A stretch of DNA of 64,000 bases from Niallia circulans NBRC 13626 (GTDB lineage: Bacteria; Bacillota; Bacilli; Bacillales; Cytobacillaceae), in contig NZ_BCVE01000009.1 in the NCBI RefSeq assembly GCF_001591585.1, positions 1 to 64,000 on the forward strand. Reading direction: 5' to 3'. Shown here piece by piece: positions 34,365-43,681 of the stretch. How positions within the stretch are numbered: the first letter of the stretch is position 1; each line of letters opens with the position of its first letter. The notes under the pieces are model-generated. The model was not told the DNA's origin. It did no database searches and saw only the letters and a program-made list of their open reading frames with translations. The position numbers and the translations under genes are program-made.

Positions 34365-35639
34365 ATGGACAGAAATCGATCTTTAGAAAAAATTCATTCT
34401 AAATCAGCAAAAAGTGTGTTTAGCAAGGAAGTTAAAGGTTGGAAAAAAATCCTTCCGTTTCTAGGACCAGCATTCATTGCGGCAATTGCCTACATTGATC
34501 CAGGAAACTTCGCAACGAATATTGCTGCTGGATCAAAATATGGATACTTATTATTATGGGTTATTCTTTTTTCTAATATTATGGCGTTAATTATTCAATC
34601 CTTATCAGCAAAATTAGGTATCGCTACCGGTAAAAATTTAGCAGAGATAGCACGAGAGGAATTTCCCAAGCCTGTATCTATCGGCTTGTGGATACAAGGT
34701 GAGCTTGTCATTATGGCAACAGATTTAGCAGAGTTTATTGGTGCAGCACTTGGTATTTATCTTCTCTTTGGTATTCCTTTACTGGAAGCTAGTCTGATTG
34801 CTGCTGTAGGATCTTTTGCTATTCTTGAATTACAAAGACGGGGATACCGTTCTCTAGAAGCAGGAATTACTGCGATGCTATTTATTGTTGTCCTTTCTTT
34901 TATTGTACAAATGTTCTTTGCGAATCCAGATGTTCCATCTTTATTACATGGGTTATTCACTCCACAATTTGATGGATTAGATAGCGTAATTTTAGCTGCT
35001 GGGATCCTTGGGGCTACAGTAATGCCACATGCGATTTACTTACATTCTGCATTAACACAGAATAGAATTGTTGGGGAAACGGATAAAGAGAAAAAGCAAA
35101 TCTTCCGCTTTGAATTTATCGATATCCTTATTGCCATGTTGATTGCAGGATTTATTAATGGGGCAATGCTTATCGTCTCTAGTGCATTATTCCATAAAAA
35201 TGGATTATTTGTAGAAGATTTAGATGTAGCTTTTAACTATTTTGGACAGTTAGTAAATCCCGTTTCAGCAACTTTATTTGGACTTGGTTTATTAATTGCT
35301 GGATTATCCAGTTCATCTGTAGGAACGATGTCTGGAGATGTTATTATGCAAGGATTTATTCATTTTCGCATTCCTTTATATGTAAGAAGATTTATTACAA
35401 TGGTGCCTCCTATTGCTGTCATTGCATTAGGTATTAATCCAACAACTGCACTAGTAATAAGTCAAGTAATTTTATCATTTGGAATTGGTTTTGCTCTTAT
35501 TCCATTAATAATGTTTACTAGTTCAAAACGTATCATGGGAAACCTAGTCAATACAAAATGGATTACGATTATTTCATGGGTTATGGCTATTTTAATTGTT
35601 GGATTGAATATTTTTATTCTCGTACAAACATTTCAGTAA
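34365..35639 (+). CDS. mntH: Mn2+ / divalent metal transporter, Nramp family
   Basis: A 424-residue proton-coupled metal symporter with 11 predicted helices. The TM1 metal-binding motif AYIDPGNFATN, the TM6 MPHAIYLHSAL motif and GTMSGDVIMQGF in TM8-9 are diagnostic of Nramp. ATG at 34365 is chosen because AGGTGAG (34354-34360) serves it; the in-frame GTG at 34356 lies inside that site. In Bacillus MntH takes up manganese under MntR control. Confidence 0.95.
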   Translation: MDRNRSLEKIHSKSAKSVFSKEVKGWKKILPFLGPAFIAAIAYIDPGNFATNIAAGSKYGYLLLWVILFSNIMALIIQSLSAKLGIATGKNLAEIAREEFPKPVSIGLWIQGELVIMATDLAEFIGAALGIYLLFGIPLLEASLIAAVGSFAILELQRRGYRSLEAGITAMLFIVVLSFIVQMFFANPDVPSLLHGLFTPQFDGLDSVILAAGILGATVMPHAIYLHSALTQNRIVGETDKEKKQIFRFEFIDILIAMLIAGFINGAMLIVSSALFHKNGLFVEDLDVAFNYFGQLVNPVSATLFGLGLLIAGLSSSSVGTMSGDVIMQGFIHFRIPLYVRRFITMVPPIAVIALGINPTTALVISQVILSFGIGFALIPLIMFTSSKRIMGNLVNTKWITIISWVMAILIVGLNIFILVQTFQ

Positions 35640-35757
35640 AACAGGAATCTTATAAAGGCGAATCTAAATCTTTTTCGTATAAAAGAAGCAGAATAACAAC
35701 ACTAAAAAATCCTAAAACATTTTTTGTTTGTCCCAGCTTCTTAGAAATGAACCAAAG

Positions 35758-35792
35758 AAACAACAGGCGATCCTAAAAGTCGCCTGTTGTTT
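35758..35792. terminator. hairpin between mntH and the SOD-like gene
   Basis: AAACAACAGGCGA pairs with TCGCCTGTTGTTT. It lies between convergent genes, with short T tails on both strands. Confidence 0.75.
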
Positions 35793-35801
35793 CATATAGA
35801 A

Positions 35802-36317
35802 TTATTTCTTTTTAATCGATCCACATGCGATTCTTTCGCCTGAATCCCCTGCTGGTTGAGTCATTCCGTCATCTTGTTGTTCGGTAATAACGATTGAAGT
35901 CCCTTTTTTGCTGAATAAAGAATTTTTTCCATCTCTAAGGGTTACTTGTGGTGCCATTAGCTCAGCTTTTACGGTTCCATCCTCCTTTACCAAGATATTA
36001 GGTAAATCACCTGCATGGGCACCTTCTGGGTGAAGTAAACCATGTTCTTTATTATCTGGATTAAAGTGATTGCCTGCCGATTGAAAATCTGGAGCATCAC
36101 ATTTATTTGTTTCATGTATATGAATACCATGGATTCCTGGAGTTAGACCTTTTAAGTTTAAAGATAATTTTACTCCGTCAGCATGCTCCTGCAATTTAAT
36201 TGTTCCTAAAGAGTCTCCCACATCATTAAACATTTCTACCTCTGCTTTTGTCACTTCCCCCTCCGCACAGCCGGTTAGGAAAATGGTTATCAGCACTAAT
36301 AAACTCAGTTTTCTCAT
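35802..36317 (-). CDS. Cu/Zn superoxide dismutase-like lipoprotein lacking one copper ligand
   Basis: A 171-residue lipoprotein (lipobox LTGC, Cys17) of the SodC family. Three copper-site histidines are present: His66 and His68 (GIHIHET) and bridging His84 (AGNHFNP). The zinc ligands His92, His101 and Asp104 and the Cys73-Cys165 disulfide are kept. The fourth copper ligand, expected in SxVIH, reads SIVIT (Thr145). Full SOD activity is therefore doubtful. B. subtilis YojM is also known as a Cu-ligand-deficient relative. AGGAAAA precedes the ATG. Confidence 0.9.
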   Translation of the reverse strand: MRKLSLLVLITIFLTGCAEGEVTKAEVEMFNDVGDSLGTIKLQEHADGVKLSLNLKGLTPGIHGIHIHETNKCDAPDFQSAGNHFNPDNKEHGLLHPEGAHAGDLPNILVKEDGTVKAELMAPQVTLRDGKNSLFSKKGTSIVITEQQDDGMTQPAGDSGERIACGSIKKK

Positions 36318-36445
36318 CTTTTTTCCTCCATGGACGGTTTGGTATTAATATTTGAAAAAAGACTCCTTATTATGCAGTTATTCTCGTTTATCAAACTATA
36401 GCCTTTGTGATACTATTAAAGGAAAGAAAATCTGGAGGGATTAGA

Positions 36446-36835
36446 TTGTCAGAACTAGCTATCGGTTCCATCGTCACCGCTTTTTATAAAACTGGAAAAT
36501 ACATCGGGGAAATTACAGAGATTCGTCCTCAAAGTTATTTAGTACGGGTTCTTGCGGTCTTAAAGCATCCGATGCAAGGGGATTTGCATCAGCCAAAAGA
36601 GGCCATAGTTGATATTTTCCATGAAAGAAAAGCCCTTTCTTACCGAGAACAGATGAATGCTCCAAAGAAAATGGTCAAGCAATATAAGGAAGAATCCATT
36701 CCTTCTTATAATGATTCCCTACAAACAGCTATCGAAAAAATGCGTAAAGAGCTTCAAGAAGATGATTCTGCTTTCGCTATTCAAAGTTTAAAAAACTTGG
36801 AAATACTTAATGCAGAATATTATAAAATCGTTTAG
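36446..36835 (+). CDS. kapB: kinase-associated lipoprotein B (KapB)
   Basis: A 129-residue protein very close to B. subtilis KapB: IVTAFYKTGKYIGEITEIRPQ-like start, HPMQGDLHQPKEA and FHERKALSYREQ, then a helical end. KapB is needed for KinB to feed the sporulation phosphorelay. The start is TTG at 36446, five bases after GGAGGGA; this gives the KapB N-terminus, while the ORF upstream of it is out of family. Unlike B. subtilis, no kinB precedes it. The family name 'lipoprotein' is historical; no lipobox is seen. Confidence 0.92.
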   Translation: MSELAIGSIVTAFYKTGKYIGEITEIRPQSYLVRVLAVLKHPMQGDLHQPKEAIVDIFHERKALSYREQMNAPKKMVKQYKEESIPSYNDSLQTAIEKMRKELQEDDSAFAIQSLKNLEILNAEYYKIV

Positions 36836-36846
36836 AAGAAAATAAC

Positions 36847-36878
36847 AAAAAGACGAGGAATGTATTCTTCGTCTTTTT
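36847..36878. terminator. terminator between kapB and kapD
   Basis: AAAAAGACGA pairs with TCGTCTTTTTT around a ten-base loop. It lies between the convergent kapB and kapD genes. Confidence 0.85.
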
Positions 36879-37495
36879 TATGCAAACTTATTAAATAATT
36901 TAGACATATCAATTAAGTCTCCAATGGTTGGTTGATTAGATTTCCCCAAGTACTTCTTATCTTGCTCAACAAGTTTAAAAATATGATAAGTGGTTAAGGC
37001 ATCATCTAAAGCACGATGATGTTTCCCAGTTCCCTCTCTGCCATATTCCCTAACTGCTTTCCATAAGCCTGTTTGGTTTTTATCACCAAAAAACCGCTTA
37101 TATTCCATCGATAAATCAACTTCTTTACAAGATAGAATAAAGGGAAGTTGTGCTTTATGACAATTATCCTTTAGCACTTTCATATCCATGTTTCCCCATG
37201 TAACAATAATATTTTGATATCCGTTACAAATTGCCTCAAGCTTTTTCATTAGATCGTATAAAGATATCCCGTTATTTACTTGTTCTTGTGAAATATGTAG
37301 AAAAGATTTGCATCTCCTTGAAAGGGTTGAAAACTTACGGGGTACTACATATGAAGAAAACTGTTCCCTTATGGTATCACCAACAACGGCTACAATACCA
37401 ACTTCAATAATTTCTGGATAAAACCCCTTAAACTTACTACTTTTCTCTGGCATGGTGAATTCAAAGTCAATAAATAAATACTGTTGCTTTTCCAT
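36878..37495 (-). CDS. kapD: 3'-5' exonuclease KapD, inhibitor of the KinA pathway
   Basis: A 205-residue DEDDh exonuclease. Motif I is IDFEFTMP (residues 9-16), motif II WGNMDMKVLKDNC (near 100-112) and motif III GTGKHHRALDDALTTYHIF (near 155-173). It matches B. subtilis KapD over its whole length. KapD is reported to restrain KinA-dependent sporulation. It is convergent with kapB. AAGGTGAAAG precedes the ATG. Confidence 0.93.
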   Translation of the reverse strand: MEKQQYLFIDFEFTMPEKSSKFKGFYPEIIEVGIVAVVGDTIREQFSSYVVPRKFSTLSRRCKSFLHISQEQVNNGISLYDLMKKLEAICNGYQNIIVTWGNMDMKVLKDNCHKAQLPFILSCKEVDLSMEYKRFFGDKNQTGLWKAVREYGREGTGKHHRALDDALTTYHIFKLVEQDKKYLGKSNQPTIGDLIDMSKLFNKFA

Positions 37496-37831
37496 TCTTT
37501 CACCTTCTTTTTTATCGATATTTCACATGAATCATCCTGTCTAAACCGTTCTTTCTTCTATTCATCTCGATAAACTAGCTGTCTTTTATTTATCTATATT
37601 ATAACAGAATATCACTTAACCTTTTTAATTTTCTGTACTTTTATCTTTATTTTTTTTATTAACTTATCAGATCCATTTATTGGTTCTATGCAGAAATGCA
37701 ACGTAAAAAAACACAGGATAGCTCTCCTGTTTAAATATAGTTTGGGAATACGAAAGACTGCTTCCATTTGGATATTTATGAAATAAACAAGTTTTCCCCT
37801 TACACATATTTTTCCTTCTACTGCAGAACAT
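37496..37831. other. intergenic region, no gene seen
   Basis: AT-rich sequence upstream of kapD, presumably carrying its promoter. No RNA gene, repeat or convincing ORF was found. Confidence 0.4.
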
Positions 37832-37864
37832 AAAAAAAGAACAACCCTTAATAAACGGCTGTCC
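37832..37864 (-). terminator. terminator of the small membrane protein gene
   Basis: On the minus strand GGACAGCC pairs with GGTTGTTC (three G-U pairs), followed by seven T. Confidence 0.6.
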
Positions 37865-37876
37865 CTTTTCGCTGCA

Positions 37877-38083
37877 TTATTCTTCTGCGATTATCCTGAT
37901 ATATTCTCTTGGTTGAAAAGGAATCATCGTTTCATCGAAAAAAGGAGAGTTTGCCTCTTCTATGAAAAGAAGTTCCTCCAGTGAATAAAACTCTCTTTTT
38001 TGGAAGTTGTCCAATAAAATTCCAACAAAAAGACATAGAGAAAATAGACAAATGGAAATTTTTACCTTTATTTTCAATTGCAT
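37877..38083 (-). CDS. small membrane-anchored protein of unknown function
   Basis: A 68-residue protein with one N-terminal helix (ISICLFSLCLFVGILLDNF, about 8-26) and an acidic tail (LEELLFIEEANSPFFDE). The start is the ATG at 38083, about six bases after GAGGTGG; upstream ATGs have no ribosome site. The N-in or signal-anchor topology would place the acidic tail outside. No family is recognised. It is divergent from the mrp operon. Confidence 0.6.
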   Translation of the reverse strand: MQLKIKVKISICLFSLCLFVGILLDNFQKREFYSLEELLFIEEANSPFFDETMIPFQPREYIRIIAEE

Positions 38084-38306
38084 AGTATACCACCTCACCA
38101 TTAGTTTGAGCAAAAAGGGGGATGTTTTACACAAAAAACAAAAAATTTTTTTCCTGTTTTAGACCATGTTTCTACCTATTTAATAGAAAGGTTTAGTCTT
38201 AACTTAATTTCTAGTTTCCTATATGCAGAGCGTTTTTTTTTGCGTTATACTTTAACATGTTCAATCATTTCAAGCGTCTTTTAGCAAAGTTTAAGGAGGG
38301 GTTAAT

Positions 38307-40697
38307 TTGTCTATTCTTCACTGGGCTGTACTTGCACCATTTTTATACACCCTATTAATACCAATCACATTTATATTTAGGAAAAAAATACATACAGGAT
38401 GGTTTGTTCTTCTACTTCCCTTGCTGTTGTTTATTTATTTTTGCCGAAACATTGGGACAACCTCAAATTTACATACGAAAGTAGAATCAATCCCCTGGAT
38501 CCCATCACTAGGAATTGATTTCGCTGTAAAATTAGACGGTCTTGGCATACTATTTGCCTTATTAATAACTGGAATCGGTTCTCTTGTTATTCTTTATTCC
38601 ATTTATTATTTGGATAAAAACAAAGAGAAGGTCAATCATTTCTATGTATATCTTCTGTTATTCATGGGAGCAATGCTCGGGGTCGTCTTATCTGATAATC
38701 TCATTGTTCTTTATATGTTCTGGGAAATTACAAGTATTTCTTCGTTCCTTTTAATAGGTTTTTGGAATAATCGAAGTAATTCGCGATATGGCGCAATCAA
38801 ATCAATGGTTGTTACCGTATTTGGTGGTCTTTCCTTATTAGCAGGGATTGTCCTACTTTACCTAATGACCGGTTCCTTTACTATTTCAGAAATAATTACT
38901 TCTGTTCAACAAGAATCTATTATGTCTCATCCGTTATTTATTTTAGGGATGATTTGCATCTTACTTGGAGCATTTACAAAATCGGCCCAATTTCCCTTCC
39001 ATATTTGGCTGCCTGATGCAATGGAAGCTCCAACACCAGTCAGCAGTTATTTGCATTCCGCTACAATGGTTAAAGCTGGAATATATCTTGTTGCCCGTTT
39101 AAGTCCTGTCTTTGCAGTGTCTGGTTATTGGCTGTGGATTGTATCACTTGTCGGGATTGTTACACTGATATATGGATCTTTTATGGCGATAAAACAAGTA
39201 GACTTAAAAGGTCTTCTCGCATACTCAACCATTAGTCAGCTCGGAATGATTATGTCTTTACTAGGGATTGGAGCTGCTGGTGTCCACTATGACAATGAAA
39301 GTGTGTATTACATTGCTACAGCTGCTGCAGTCTTCCATCTTGTCAACCATGCAACCTTTAAAGGAAGTTTGTTTATGATGGTTGGAATTGTTGACCACGA
39401 AACTGGAACAAGAGATATTCGCCGTTTAGGCGGCCTGATGAAAATTATGCCTATCACATTTGCTATCGCATTAATCGGCTCGATGTCTATGGCTGGAATC
39501 CCCCCATTTAATGGATTTCTAAGCAAAGAGATGTTCTTTGCAAGCATGTTAAATATTCTTGATTTCCAAATGTTTAACCTAGATACATGGGGAGTTTTAT
39601 TACCTGTCATCGCCTGGGTCGGCAGCATCTTTACATTTGTCTATAGCATGATTCTTGCATTTAAAACTTTCACTGGAAAATATCAACCAGAAAAATTATC
39701 TACTAAACCACATGAAGCACCAATGGGTATGCTGATTTCACCCATTATCTTAGTATCACTTGTTGTCATATTTGGATTATTTCCTGGTCTTCTATCCAAT
39801 ACCATTCTTTCTCCTGCTATTACATCTATTTATGGCGGAGGCGTTTATGATCTGCATATCTATCACTGGCATGGATTTGAACCTGAGTTATTTATGACAA
39901 TTGGGGTCATTGTATTGGGAATAATTCTCTATTTAACTGTGGGAAAATGGTCTGTTATCTATCAAGCCATTCCTGTTATTTGGAATCGAATATATGATTG
40001 GTTATTTGGCGAAACAGAAAATGGATTTAACAAGCTGACAAACAGATATATGACAGGTTCCTTGCGCACCTATCTCATTTATATCTTTTCTTTCTTTATC
40101 CTAATCCTCTCTTATACTTTATTTGCAAAGGATGGATTTACAATAGACACTTCCCGACTAGCACCAATTGGTGGATACGAAGTAGTACTGTCGCTTGTTC
40201 TGGTGATTTCCACCATAGCTATACTATTTGCTAAATCCCGTTTGACCTCTATTATTCTTTTAGGGGCAGTCGGATATACCGTTTCTTTATTTTACGTAGT
40301 ATTTCGCGCACCTGACCTTGCTTTAACTCAATTAGTTATTGAAACAGTTTCCGTTGCTTTATTCTTATTGTGTTTTTACCATTTACCTAGAAATGCTAGA
40401 AAAAAGGAAAGTATTCCTTTCAAATTATCAAATGCAATTATTTCCGTACTAGTAGGACTCGTAGTGATGGTTATTGCGATTGCCTCCTATAGCACGAAAC
40501 TGTTCGATTCCATTTCTCAATTTTATGTGGAGAATACTTATACGAAAGCAGCAGGAGAAAACATGGTAAATGTTATCTTAGTGGATTTCAGGGGATTTGA
40601 TACACTCTTTGAAATTACAGTATTAGCAATTGCTGCTATTGGTATTTATTCGATGATAACTTTGAGAATGGGAGGAAAGAAAAATGAAAATAAATAA
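38307..40697 (+). CDS. mrpA: Na+/H+ antiporter subunit A
   Basis: A 796-residue membrane protein with about 20 helices. It is the largest Mrp subunit, related to complex I NuoL. LLFMGAMLGVVLSDNLIVLYMFWEITSISSFLLIGFW (116-152 region) and FPFHIWLPDAMEAPTPVSSYLHSATMVKAGIYL are typical, and an MrpB-like C-terminal part follows. Seven Mrp subunits form one complex exchanging Na+ for H+. TTG start seven bases after GGAGGGG. The gene ends 14 bases inside mrpB. Confidence 0.96.
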   Translation: MSILHWAVLAPFLYTLLIPITFIFRKKIHTGWFVLLLPLLLFIYFCRNIGTTSNLHTKVESIPWIPSLGIDFAVKLDGLGILFALLITGIGSLVILYSIYYLDKNKEKVNHFYVYLLLFMGAMLGVVLSDNLIVLYMFWEITSISSFLLIGFWNNRSNSRYGAIKSMVVTVFGGLSLLAGIVLLYLMTGSFTISEIITSVQQESIMSHPLFILGMICILLGAFTKSAQFPFHIWLPDAMEAPTPVSSYLHSATMVKAGIYLVARLSPVFAVSGYWLWIVSLVGIVTLIYGSFMAIKQVDLKGLLAYSTISQLGMIMSLLGIGAAGVHYDNESVYYIATAAAVFHLVNHATFKGSLFMMVGIVDHETGTRDIRRLGGLMKIMPITFAIALIGSMSMAGIPPFNGFLSKEMFFASMLNILDFQMFNLDTWGVLLPVIAWVGSIFTFVYSMILAFKTFTGKYQPEKLSTKPHEAPMGMLISPIILVSLVVIFGLFPGLLSNTILSPAITSIYGGGVYDLHIYHWHGFEPELFMTIGVIVLGIILYLTVGKWSVIYQAIPVIWNRIYDWLFGETENGFNKLTNRYMTGSLRTYLIYIFSFFILILSYTLFAKDGFTIDTSRLAPIGGYEVVLSLVLVISTIAILFAKSRLTSIILLGAVGYTVSLFYVVFRAPDLALTQLVIETVSVALFLLCFYHLPRNARKKESIPFKLSNAIISVLVGLVVMVIAIASYSTKLFDSISQFYVENTYTKAAGENMVNVILVDFRGFDTLFEITVLAIAAIGIYSMITLRMGGKKNENK

Positions 40698-41109
40698 TTT
40701 AGTTTTACAAACCATTACAAAAGTCATTGTCTTTTTGATACTTCTGTATGCAGTTGATCTCTTTTTTTCTGGTCACTATACACCAGGCGGAGGCTTTATC
40801 GGCGGATTAATGGCAAGTGGAGCAATAGTTCTATTGCTGATAGCTTATGATTTAAAATTAGTAAAAAAAATCTTTCCTGTTAATTTTATCTATGTTACTG
40901 CAATAGGCTTGCTGATAAGCACTTTAACAGGAATGATTGCCGTATTAGATGGGAAACCATTTTTAACGCATTTTTTTAATAAACATGCGCACTTACCTTT
41001 ATTAGGAGAAACGTCCCTTCACACTGCTGCACTGTTTGATCTCGGGGTTTTCCTAGTAGTAGTGGGAGTTACAATGACCATTATTCAAACGATTGGAGAG
41101 GATGACTAA
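40684..41109 (+). CDS. mrpB: Na+/H+ antiporter subunit B
   Basis: A 141-residue protein with four helices and the MrpB motif FSGHYTPGGGFIGGLMASGAIVLLLIAYD (28-56). It overlaps mrpA by 14 bases and shares one base with mrpC (TAATG). GGGAGGAAAG precedes the start within mrpA. The length matches Bacillus MrpB (about 143). Confidence 0.96.
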   Translation: MKINNLVLQTITKVIVFLILLYAVDLFFSGHYTPGGGFIGGLMASGAIVLLLIAYDLKLVKKIFPVNFIYVTAIGLLISTLTGMIAVLDGKPFLTHFFNKHAHLPLLGETSLHTAALFDLGVFLVVVGVTMTIIQTIGEDD

Positions 41110-41447
41110 TGGAATTCTTAATGGCATTCATTATCGGCATTTTATTTATGTGTGCGACGTATTTAATACTTTCTAAGAGTCTATTGCGCATTATTATTGG
41201 AACTGGCCTTCTTAGCCATGGGGTTCACTTATTAATATTAACGATGGGTGGTTTAAAGAAAGGTGCTGCTCCTCTCTTAGGTCAGCATGCTGACAGTTAT
41301 TCTGACCCGTTACCCCAAGCATTAATATTAACTGCGATTGTTATTAGCTTTGGTGTCACTTCCTTCTTATTAGTACTTGCCTACAGAACTTATCAAGAAT
41401 TAGGGACAGATAATCTGGAGAAATTGAGAGGGAAAAAGCATGAGTAA
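41109..41447 (+). CDS. mrpC: Na+/H+ antiporter subunit C
   Basis: A 112-residue three-helix protein homologous to NuoK. It has LLRIIIGTGLLSHGVHLLILTMGG (26-49) and DPLPQALILTAIVISFGVTSFLLVLAYR (66-93). It starts on the last base of mrpB and overlaps mrpD by eight bases. Confidence 0.96.
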   Translation: MEFLMAFIIGILFMCATYLILSKSLLRIIIGTGLLSHGVHLLILTMGGLKKGAAPLLGQHADSYSDPLPQALILTAIVISFGVTSFLLVLAYRTYQELGTDNLEKLRGKKHE

Positions 41448-42912
41448 TTTAATTCTATTTCCAATTTTAATTCCTTTACTCACAGGAATCATGTTGATTT
41501 TCTTTTATAAGAAGACCATCTTACAACGGATTATTTCCCTATTGAGCACTAGTGTTTCGATTATTATTGTGCTATTTATGATAGATAAAATCAAAAACGA
41601 GGGAATTCAAACAGTAAATTTGAGTAATTGGGATGCACCGTTTGGGATAACGATTGTATCAGATATGGTATCAGCACTTCTTGTGTTAACAACAAATATA
41701 ATCGCCTTTTGTTGTATCCTCTACTCCTTTAAGGGAATCGATAGAGAAAGGGAAAATTACTTTTATTACGCTATGATTCAATTTCTCTTAGTTGGTGTTA
41801 TTGGTGCGTTTTCAACTGGCGATATCTTTAACTTGTTTGTATTCTTTGAAGTAATGTTAATGGCTTCCTATGTACTACTTGTTCTTGGAAATACAAAAAT
41901 TCAATTAAGAGAAACAGTAAAATATATTATTGTAAATGTTGTCGCTTCCGCACTCTTCGTTATTGCCGTTGCCTATATTTATTCTGTTGTTGGAACTTTA
42001 AATATGGCGTCTATTTCAGAACGAATCAGTGAAGTGGATGGATCAGGCATATTAACGGTCATAGCTGTCCTGTTCTTAATCGTTTTTGGATTAAAAGGGG
42101 CTCTCTTCCCGTTATTTTTCTGGCTTCCAGGATCTTATTATGCCGCTCCAATACCGATACTTGCATTATTTGGAGCGCTATTAACAAAAGTTGGAGTTTA
42201 TTCGATTGCCCGGACGTACTCCCTCTTCTTCTATGAAGATTCTTATGTCTTTGCATTATTAGGTACCCTTTCTTTACTAACCATTATTTTAGGAGCAATT
42301 GGAGCAATTGCCTATAATGATGTCAAAAAAATTATTATCTATAATATCGTTACGGCAATTGGGGTTATCTTGTATGGATTCTCTATTTTTAATAGTACTT
42401 CCTTAAATGGATCGATTTTCTACCTTTTACATGACATGGTTATTAAAGGAGCACTGTTTCTATTAATCGGAATCATGATTTATATTACTGGAACTAGTAA
42501 TTTAAAATATATGAGTGGCTTAATGAAAAAATATCCTCTACTTACTTGGACTTTCTTTCTTGCAGCACTTGGACTTGCAGGTATTCCGCCATTAAGTGGC
42601 TTTATTGGTAAATTACTAATTATCCAGGGAGCGTTTGAAGAAAGTAATTATATTGGAAGTTTTATTGTTGTGCTATCGAGTCTCCTCGTTCTACTATCTG
42701 TTATCAAGATATTTGTTAAAGCTTTTTGGGGAGAAGAATCAGATAATATTACTAGAAAGCCTATAAAAACACTTTTACTGCCCGGATGTTTACTAGTCCT
42801 TCTTTCTTGTCTAATCGGAATTGGTGCAGAGGTGATTTCACCATATATTTCTCTCGCTGTTGAAAGTTTATTGCAGCCGGAAAACTATATAAATGCCGTA
42901 TTAAAGGAGTGA
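41440..42912 (+). CDS. mrpD: Na+/H+ antiporter subunit D
   Basis: A 490-residue, 14-helix protein related to NuoM/N. The conserved FFEVMLMASYVLLVLGN (136-152), FWLPGSYYAAPIPILALFGALLTKVGVYSIART and LHDMVIKGALFLLIG segments carry the ionisable residues of the proton path. The start lies inside the end of mrpC (eight-base overlap), with GAGAGGG upstream. Confidence 0.96.
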   Translation: MSNLILFPILIPLLTGIMLIFFYKKTILQRIISLLSTSVSIIIVLFMIDKIKNEGIQTVNLSNWDAPFGITIVSDMVSALLVLTTNIIAFCCILYSFKGIDRERENYFYYAMIQFLLVGVIGAFSTGDIFNLFVFFEVMLMASYVLLVLGNTKIQLRETVKYIIVNVVASALFVIAVAYIYSVVGTLNMASISERISEVDGSGILTVIAVLFLIVFGLKGALFPLFFWLPGSYYAAPIPILALFGALLTKVGVYSIARTYSLFFYEDSYVFALLGTLSLLTIILGAIGAIAYNDVKKIIIYNIVTAIGVILYGFSIFNSTSLNGSIFYLLHDMVIKGALFLLIGIMIYITGTSNLKYMSGLMKKYPLLTWTFFLAALGLAGIPPLSGFIGKLLIIQGAFEESNYIGSFIVVLSSLLVLLSVIKIFVKAFWGEESDNITRKPIKTLLLPGCLLVLLSCLIGIGAEVISPYISLAVESLLQPENYINAVLKE

Positions 42913-42917
42913 TGACA

Positions 42918-43394
42918 ATGGCATTTCAATTATTATTAAATTTTGTAATCAGTTTTATTTGGATGTTTCTGAAAGGCTCCTTCGCTCCAGATACGTTTCT
43001 AATCGGCTTTATTATCGGATTGATTCTCATTTTTATTACAAGAAGATTTTTCTCCGATAAGTTTTATTTATATCGAGTTGTTTCTATATTAAAGCTTTTA
43101 GGTATTTTTCTAAGAGAATTAGTACTTTCTAATATTGCCGTGTTAAAAATTATTCTTCAACCAAGGTTAAAAGTAACGCCGGGTATTTTTGCCCTCGAAA
43201 CGGATTTAAGGAAAGACTGGGAAATAACGCTACTTTGTAACCTTATCACCCTGACACCTGGAACCCTTGTTGTAGATATTTCAGAAGATAATAAAATCCT
43301 ATATATTCATGCAATCGATATTAGCGATAAAGAGGCCGCTATCAGCAGTATCAAAAATAGCTTTGAAAAAGCCATACAAGAGGTGAGTATTTGA
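42918..43394 (+). CDS. mrpE: Na+/H+ antiporter subunit E
   Basis: A 158-residue protein with two to three N-terminal helices and a cytosolic domain: GIFALETDLRKDWEITLLCNLITLTPGTLVVDIS, then ILYIHAIDI. The start is ATG 42918, eight bases after AAAGGAG. This gives MAFQLLLN, as in B. subtilis MrpE, and the same length (158). The in-frame GTG at 42909 overlaps the ribosome site and is rejected. Confidence 0.95.
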   Translation: MAFQLLLNFVISFIWMFLKGSFAPDTFLIGFIIGLILIFITRRFFSDKFYLYRVVSILKLLGIFLRELVLSNIAVLKIILQPRLKVTPGIFALETDLRKDWEITLLCNLITLTPGTLVVDISEDNKILYIHAIDISDKEAAISSIKNSFEKAIQEVSI

Positions 43395-43681
43395 TGTTCC
43401 AGACGATTATGCATATATCTTTATTTATTGTTTCTACCTCGACGATTTTATTTATTTATCGAGTTGTAAAGGGACCTTCTACTCCCGATAGAGTAGTCGC
43501 TTTAGATGCCATCGGAATCAACCTTGTTGCGATTACTGCTATTTTATCAGTGGTGTTAAAAACATCAGCCTTTTTGGAAGTTATTCTTCTCATTGGTATT
43601 TTAGCCTTTATTGGTACGGTAGCTTTCTCGAAGTATCTGGAGAAAGGAGTAATAATCGAAAATGACCGCGACAATCATTAG
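43394..43681 (+). CDS. mrpF: Na+/H+ antiporter subunit F
   Basis: A 95-residue three-helix protein with VVKGPSTPDRVVALDAIGINLVAI (24-47) and LEVILLIGILAFIGTVAFSKYLEKG (58-82), diagnostic of MrpF. ATG 43394 shares one base with the mrpE stop (TGATG). The TTG three bases earlier is less likely. It overlaps mrpG by 20 bases. Confidence 0.95.
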   Translation: MFQTIMHISLFIVSTSTILFIYRVVKGPSTPDRVVALDAIGINLVAITAILSVVLKTSAFLEVILLIGILAFIGTVAFSKYLEKGVIIENDRDNH

